Shown here: piece by piece, positions 22,422-26,496 of the stretch
Layout of the letters: the number at the start of each line of letters is the position of its first letter
How positions within the stretch are numbered: the first letter of the stretch is position 1
DNA from: JAAEQG01 sp023133475
Lineage (GTDB): Bacteria; Planctomycetota; Phycisphaerae; UBA1845
Assembly (NCBI GenBank): GCA_030631415.1
Contig: DAOVLE010000047.1
Span: 1 to 26,496 of the forward strand
Reading direction: 5' to 3'
Length of the DNA: 26,496 nt
Made by a program: the position numbers and the translations under genes
The notes under the pieces: model-generated
Told to the model about the DNA's origin: nothing
What the model saw: the letters and a program-made list of their open reading frames with translations, nothing else
Database searches by the model: none

Positions 22422-24404
22422 ATGTGTGCGGATGAACCCGAGGTCGCAAACAAGCAACGAACACCGGAAACACCGTCCAACCCCGCTTACCCGGCGATGG
22501 AGACTCCGTGGTTCACCGTTGTGGTCGGAATCACCCTGTTGGTTCTGGCGGTGTATTGGTCGGTGCTGAATCAGGGCGGCTTCGTGATAGGCGACGATGA
22601 CATTCTTATCAAGAACCCGCGTCTGACCGCCGAGGACGGCCTGAGCCGTATCTGGTTCTCGACCGAGAGCGAACAGTATCAGCCGTTGCTGTATACGTCT
22701 TATTGGCTGGAGCGTCGCATCTGGGGGCTTCGCCCTTTTGGGTATCATCTGGTCAACGTGCTTCTGCACGCCGCCAACACGGTGTTGATCTGGTGTCTGC
22801 TTCGCAGGATAGGGGTTCGTGGGGCGGCGGTGGCGGCGGCGATCTTCGCCGTCCACCCGGTGAATGTCGAGTCGGTGGCCTGGATTTACGAGCGCAAGAA
22901 CGTCCTGTCGGGGCTGTTTTACTTCCTCACCTTCCTTGCCCTGTTCCGCTTTGAGGAGCGTCGCGGTTGGCTTTGGTATTGGCTTGCACTGTTGTCGTTC
23001 ATCGCCGCTTTGCTCACCAAGACTTCCGTGGTGGTTTTGCCGGCCATGCTGCTGTTGCACTGGTGGTGGAAGCGGGACTTGTGGCGAGTGCGGAACCTGG
23101 TGGCGAGCATCCCGTTCTTTGTGCTGGCAGGGGTGATGTCGGCGGTGACCATCTGGTACGAGCAGCATCATACCGGCGCCTCGGGCATCGAATACGCGGC
23201 GGGTTTTGCCGAGCGTTTTGCCCGGGCTGGTTGGATAGTGGTGTTCTATCTGGGCAAGGCCTTTGTGCCGCACAATTTGATGTTCTTCTACCCTCGTTGG
23301 TCGGTGGACCCGTCGGCGGTTCTGTCTTATCTGCCTCACGTGGTGATGTTCATCGTTTTTGTCGTGCTGTTGGCCAAGCGGCGCAGGTGGGGCCGACCGG
23401 TGTTGTTTGGCTTGGGCTGGTACGTGATCGCCCTTTTCCCGGTGCTGGGGTTCTTCGACATCTATTACCACCGATTTTCGTTTGTGGCTGACCATTTCCA
23501 GTATCTGGCTTTGGTGGGGCTGATCGCCTTGTGCACGCACGTGGTGAGTTGGGGGTTGGAGCGTTGGGGGGTGGCTGGGGCGAACCTGGTGACTGGCCGG
23601 GCGAGGATTGGGGGGCAGGTGGTGGCGGGTCTGGCGGTTTTGGCCTGTATTATGCTCACGTACCAACGCGCGTTTGTTTTCAGAAGCACGGCGACTCTTC
23701 TTTACGCGGACACCCTGCAGCACAAACCGGATTCCTGGCTGGCTCACCATAAGCTGGCTGAGTATCTTCGCCAGTTGAGCGGAGGGGAGCGTGAGAAGCA
23801 ACTTGAACTTGCCCGGCATCACTATGCCGAAGCGTTGAAGCTCGAGCCTGAGCGTGGGATAATTCTGGATGGTTTGGGTACGACGTTAAGTTTGCTGCTG
23901 AAGCTGGAGTTGCATCAACATCCCGGCGAAAAGCTTGCGAACCGGCCGGACTTGTTGCCGCAGTACCAGGAGGCGTTGGGCTACCTGCGTCGCGCGGTGG
24001 CTGCTGATCCCGACAGTGCGTTGTTTCATATCAATCTAGGCACTATGCTCGAGTTTCAGAGTGGCCCGGAAGAGGTCATTTACCAGTATCAGGAGGCGGT
24101 GAGTTGTAATCCGAATCTGCCGGTTGCCCAGTTCAGGCTGGGGCAGGCTTTGCTTCGCGCGGGGCGAGTCAAGGATGGCATCAGGCGGTTGCGAAAAGCC
24201 GTTGAGCTTCATCCCAACCACTCCATCTATCGGCGTGCACTGGGCGCGACGCTTTGCAAAGAAGAGCTCTTGGGCGAAGGGCTTGAGCACTTGCGTGAAG
24301 CGGTGCGTCTCAACCCGCACGATTCCCAGGCGGCGAAGTTACTCGCTCAGATGGAACATCGTCGCCCGACCCCTTCTTCTGCTCCATCGGATCGGGGTCT
24401 GTGA
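22422..24404 (+). CDS. TMTC-like polytopic membrane protein with TPR repeats
   Basis: A 660-aa inner-membrane protein. After a short cytoplasmic tail and first helix (WFTVVVGITLLVLAVYW), the first outside loop has GDDDILIKNP, an acidic motif expected of a GT-C enzyme. Family landmarks shared with eukaryotic TMTC O-mannosyltransferases are visible: YHLVNVLLHAANTVLIW, FAVHPVNVESVAWIYERKNV, LLTKTSVVVLPAMLLL and FSFVADHFQYLALVG. About ten membrane segments are followed by 4-5 TPRs (from about residue 440, e.g. VAQFRLGQALLRAGRVKDGI and IYRRALGATLCKEELLGEGL). Likely role: transfer of a lipid-linked sugar to exported proteins; donor and target unknown. GGAG lies eight bases before ATG 22422. Confidence 0.85.
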   Translation: MCADEPEVANKQRTPETPSNPAYPAMETPWFTVVVGITLLVLAVYWSVLNQGGFVIGDDDILIKNPRLTAEDGLSRIWFSTESEQYQPLLYTSYWLERRIWGLRPFGYHLVNVLLHAANTVLIWCLLRRIGVRGAAVAAAIFAVHPVNVESVAWIYERKNVLSGLFYFLTFLALFRFEERRGWLWYWLALLSFIAALLTKTSVVVLPAMLLLHWWWKRDLWRVRNLVASIPFFVLAGVMSAVTIWYEQHHTGASGIEYAAGFAERFARAGWIVVFYLGKAFVPHNLMFFYPRWSVDPSAVLSYLPHVVMFIVFVVLLAKRRRWGRPVLFGLGWYVIALFPVLGFFDIYYHRFSFVADHFQYLALVGLIALCTHVVSWGLERWGVAGANLVTGRARIGGQVVAGLAVLACIMLTYQRAFVFRSTATLLYADTLQHKPDSWLAHHKLAEYLRQLSGGEREKQLELARHHYAEALKLEPERGIILDGLGTTLSLLLKLELHQHPGEKLANRPDLLPQYQEALGYLRRAVAADPDSALFHINLGTMLEFQSGPEEVIYQYQEAVSCNPNLPVAQFRLGQALLRAGRVKDGIRRLRKAVELHPNHSIYRRALGATLCKEELLGEGLEHLREAVRLNPHDSQAAKLLAQMEHRRPTPSSAPSDRGL

Positions 24405-24618
24405 TCTGTTCGTGCGGTGGAGTGGAGTTTCCCGTGGAAGGGCCAGCTCCAGGAGTTTTTCGGCCAGGGCACTCCGTCTCCATCGTCTTCGCCACCCTCC
24501 ATCAGATTAACGGTGCCCGTCCCCTTTTTGGGCTGGAAAAAAACCAGGTTGTGGCATACTGTGTGTGTTGTGAAGAGTTGCTGTTGACAAATGGCTTCGA
24601 TAGCCAGCACAGGGTTGA

Positions 24619-25410
24619 ATGCCTATGACCGATAATACCTGGAACACCGCGATCACCGATGTGAAGGCCAACGAAATCCGTTTACGCGGGTATCGCATCG
24701 ACGAGTTGATGGGACGGGTCGATTTCGGGCAGGCGCTCCACCTGCTCCTGCGGGGCGAACTGCCCGAGGAGAAGGTTGGGCGGTTGATGACGGCGATACT
24801 GGTCTCCTCGATGGACCACGGCCCCGGTGCCCCGTCGGCCCACGCCGCGCGCAACGCTGCCTCCACCGGGGCTCCGCTCAGTGCTTGTGTGGCTTCGGGG
24901 GTTTTGGCGATCAACCGCTTCCACGGCGGAGCCATCGAGGACTGCGCCCGGGCACTCGAGCAGGTAGTGGGCCTGGCAGACGAAAAAGAATGCTCGCTGG
25001 ACACCGCCGCCGATCAGGTGCTGGCGGGCTACAAAAGTCGCAAGGTACGTGTGTCTGGCTTTGGGCATCGGGTCCACACGGCGGATCCGCGAACAGCCCG
25101 CCTGTTCGAGCTTGCTGCCGAGGCAGGGCTCGCCGGGCGATATATCGAGGCTTGCAAGGCGGTCGAGAGCGGGTTGGAGCGTCAAAGCGGCAAGCGGCTC
25201 CCTATCAACGTGGACGGGGCGATCGGGGCGGTATTGCTCGAGTTGGGGTTCGAGTTCGAGGTGATGAACGGATTTTTCATCCTCGCCCGCACCGCCGGTC
25301 TGATCGCCCAGGCCCGCGAGGAAACCACCCGCGAACGCAAAATGCGCAAGATCGTCCCCGGAACCCACTGCTACGATGGGCCACCAGCACGAGAAACAGA
25401 AAACCGCTGA
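24619..25410 (+). CDS. Short citrate synthase-family protein, probable citryl-CoA lyase
   Basis: At 263 aa it is much shorter than citrate synthase (about 370-430 aa) and matches the stand-alone citryl-CoA lyase type, which cleaves citryl-CoA to acetyl-CoA and oxaloacetate. Catalytic elements are retained: SSMDHGPGAPSAHAARNAAS, H102 in FHGGA, H150 in SGFGHRVHTADPRT, and D199 in PINVDG. No partner citryl-CoA synthetase or ATP-citrate lyase subunit lies in the window, so the pathway direction is unknown. Start: ATG 24619 (AGGG four bases upstream) or ATG 24625 (same motif at ten bases). The 214-base gap before it holds no clear promoter. Confidence 0.8.
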   Translation: MPMTDNTWNTAITDVKANEIRLRGYRIDELMGRVDFGQALHLLLRGELPEEKVGRLMTAILVSSMDHGPGAPSAHAARNAASTGAPLSACVASGVLAINRFHGGAIEDCARALEQVVGLADEKECSLDTAADQVLAGYKSRKVRVSGFGHRVHTADPRTARLFELAAEAGLAGRYIEACKAVESGLERQSGKRLPINVDGAIGAVLLELGFEFEVMNGFFILARTAGLIAQAREETTRERKMRKIVPGTHCYDGPPARETENR

Positions 25411-25419
25411 TTTCGCTCT

Positions 25420-25441
25420 GTAGGACGGGTTCCACCCGCCA
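25420..25441. repeat. REP-like palindrome, half copy
   Basis: GTAGGACGGGTTCCACCCGCC, directly after the stop codon of the citryl-CoA lyase gene. Confidence 0.75.
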
Positions 25442-25487
25442 CCCGCCGCGACCGTGATTGATCAGTACCGCGACCGTCAGGGAGCGG

Positions 25488-25519
25488 AAAAGAAGGCCCC
25501 TCCCGGGGCCTTCTTTTTC
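25488..25519. terminator. Bidirectional intrinsic terminator
   Basis: A 13-bp stem (AAAAGAAGGCCCC 25488-25500 with 25505-25517) has a TCCC loop. T-rich sequence follows on the plus strand and TTTT precedes on the minus strand, so it can serve both convergent genes. Confidence 0.9.
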
Positions 25520-25528
25520 GAGGCGCGG

Positions 25529-26209
25529 CTACCAACTCGCCGCTTCGCATGCATGAATGCAGCTAATCGTAGCGCCGATGGCCTCCAGGTCGGCGAGCGG
25601 GTTCGCGCCGTCTTCCACAGCGGCCGCAACGATACTGAGGGCCGCACTCGCACAATCCCAACCGATCGTTATCCACTGCCCCGCAGTGGGATCGATAAGG
25701 AGGTCCACGTTTGTCATCTCCGCAAGCGGCGCGGCCGAATCGCCTACGAGTGTTGCCTGAAAGGTAAGCGTAGCGTTGGTTTCGTCATAGGTCGGCTTAC
25801 CCATTTCGAAAACGATTACGTCATTGGTGCCCCCAGTTCGGCCAAACAGAACACTGTTCGGTGCCTCGTCGGGAAACATCTTGTCCCACATGCCCAGGGC
25901 AACCGTGGGCATGTATTTGGCTGTTCGATTCGGAGACTCGGAGAAAACAACCACCTGAGTCGGCACTTCGGACAGCACGATCTGGTAGACGCCATCGCTG
26001 ACTTCCGTGGAGGTACCCGCCCCCACGGGGACGGCAATGTCATAACGCGCTTCTTCGCCGCCGCTACTGGTGCCGTCCGTATTCGCGGTGCTGTAGCTGG
26101 TGCCATCCGTGCTTGTACTGCCACCGCTGATATCGGTGGTGCCGCACCCCGCAAGCAACGAGAACACCACACAACAACCACAGATGGTTCTCCATTGAAT
26201 TGATTGCAT
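25529..26209 (-). CDS. Hypothetical lipoprotein
   Basis: A 226-aa protein with a signal peptide and lipobox LLAGC (C22), then a Gly/Ser/Thr-rich linker (about 27-52) leading to a compact domain with an aromatic-acidic composition (KYMPTVALGMWDKMFPDEAP, GGTNDVIVFEMGKPTYDETN). Four cysteines occur in the mature part or its end. I do not recognise the family. ATG 26209 is chosen because AAGGA lies eight bases upstream; ATG 26218 is in frame but overlaps that site. It is transcribed towards the shared terminator. Confidence 0.75.
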   Translation of the reverse strand: MQSIQWRTICGCCVVFSLLAGCGTTDISGGSTSTDGTSYSTANTDGTSSGGEEARYDIAVPVGAGTSTEVSDGVYQIVLSEVPTQVVVFSESPNRTAKYMPTVALGMWDKMFPDEAPNSVLFGRTGGTNDVIVFEMGKPTYDETNATLTFQATLVGDSAAPLAEMTNVDLLIDPTAGQWITIGWDCASAALSIVAAAVEDGANPLADLEAIGATISCIHACEAASW

Positions 26210-26352
26210 TATTGCCATCCTTTCATAAAAAACTTTCGATCACCTGACGATCGTATCGTCTCCCTACGAATCTTGATTATCGGCAGAGTGGTGGGGTCCC
26301 ATTGCATGAAAATCCCGCCGAAAAAATCGGGGTCGGCGGCGGGTGGCGGGTG

Positions 26353-26376
26353 GCATGGTCCACGCTTGCGTGGCCA
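26353..26376. repeat. Short hairpin CCACG/CGTGG
   Basis: ATGGTCCACGCTTGCGTGGC then CAT forms an imperfect stem. It is followed by a second hairpin at 26458-26477 (GTCGGGTC/GACCCGAC). Two GGGTGGC heptamers precede it near 26340. No gene is supportable in 26210-26496. Confidence 0.6.
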
Positions 26377-26457
26377 TGAATAAGGCGAGGGGCTTAACGA
26401 GGAGTTCAACCGTGCAAACGCCGGGGATCGTCGGGAATGGATTCCGTAGCTTCGTAG

Positions 26458-26477
26458 GTCGGGTCCACAGACCCGAC
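26458..26477. repeat. Perfect 8-bp hairpin
   Basis: GTCGGGTC-CACA-GACCCGAC at the window end, of a repeat type (GTAGGTCGGGTC) related to the palindrome family. Confidence 0.7.
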
Positions 26478-26496
26478 ATTCGGGATTCCCAACGGC

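Noticed and set aside
22287..23822. Reverse-strand open frame of 511 codons
   Set aside because: Antisense to the TMTC-like gene and a palindromic repeat; Gln/His/Pro-rich shadow composition.
24584..24589. TTGACA upstream of the citryl-CoA lyase gene
   Set aside because: No acceptable -10 hexamer at 16-18 bases.
12460..25441. Dispersed palindromes considered as a CRISPR array
   Set aside because: The copies are kilobases apart, lack regular spacers and have no cas genes nearby.
25454..26203. Forward open frame of 249 codons
   Set aside because: Opposes the well-supported lipoprotein with signal peptide and ribosome site, and runs through the bidirectional terminator.
26209..26409. Reverse-strand 66-codon frame at the window end
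   Set aside because: Pro/Arg-rich, covers hairpins and heptamers, and has no ribosome site or recognisable feature.

Overview
The window is a GC-rich bacterial chromosome segment, most likely from the Planctomycetota (Phycisphaerae-like). This rests on several features together. There is a giant secreted protein ending in a dockerin-like EF-hand pair and a PEP-CTERM exported protein. There are polytopic glycosyltransferase-like proteins with TPR tails and many lipoproteins. A 5S rRNA gene stands apart from any 23S gene, and intergenic regions are full of palindromic and heptanucleotide repeats. The taxonomic call is inference; no marker gene decides it.

Layout. 2-5734 (+) is the 3' part of a very large extracellular repeat protein. 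5735-9320 is a relic of a defence-type operon: the tail of a DNA methyltransferase, an intact 872-aa ABC-type ATPase with a CxxC zinc-hook-like motif, and the first 47 codons of a RelE/UvrD-type helicase. Both broken genes end next to copies of the same 65-bp element. 9528-11336 (-) holds a lipoprotein and a disordered tail-anchored protein. 11530-12318 (+) is rsmE. 12639-13334 (-) is an RNA block: an independently promoted 5S rRNA, its terminator, two tandem 27- and 29-codon membrane micro-ORFs, and tRNA-Ser(CGA). 13583-14919 (+) is a promoter, a structured leader and accA. 14983-16337 (+) is an M14-type peptidase overlapping a PEP-CTERM protein gene. 16397-20657 (-) holds a cupin, a GT-C/TPR membrane protein, a RidA protein and scpA. 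21058-22029 (-) is a PhnD-like binding lipoprotein. 22422-25410 (+) has a TMTC-like TPR membrane protein and a short citryl-CoA lyase/citrate synthase-family protein. 25529-26209 (-) is a lipoprotein, convergent with the previous gene across a bidirectional terminator.

How it fits together. Most genes are ordinary housekeeping (accA, rsmE, scpA, ridA, 5S, tRNA) or envelope functions, in short transcription units separated by repeat-rich spacers. At least eleven copies of a GTAGGGCGGGTT/AACCCGCCCTAC palindrome, three heptamer repeat families, a 142-bp nested palindrome and a GTTTAGCGGCG mosaic repeat fill the gaps. In rsmE and scpA the last codons are written in these repeats, so the repeats appear to be remodelling protein C-termini.

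The most interesting points are the repeat-bounded defence relic with its intact ATPase, the tandem micro-ORFs behind the solitary 5S gene, and the structured accA leader.
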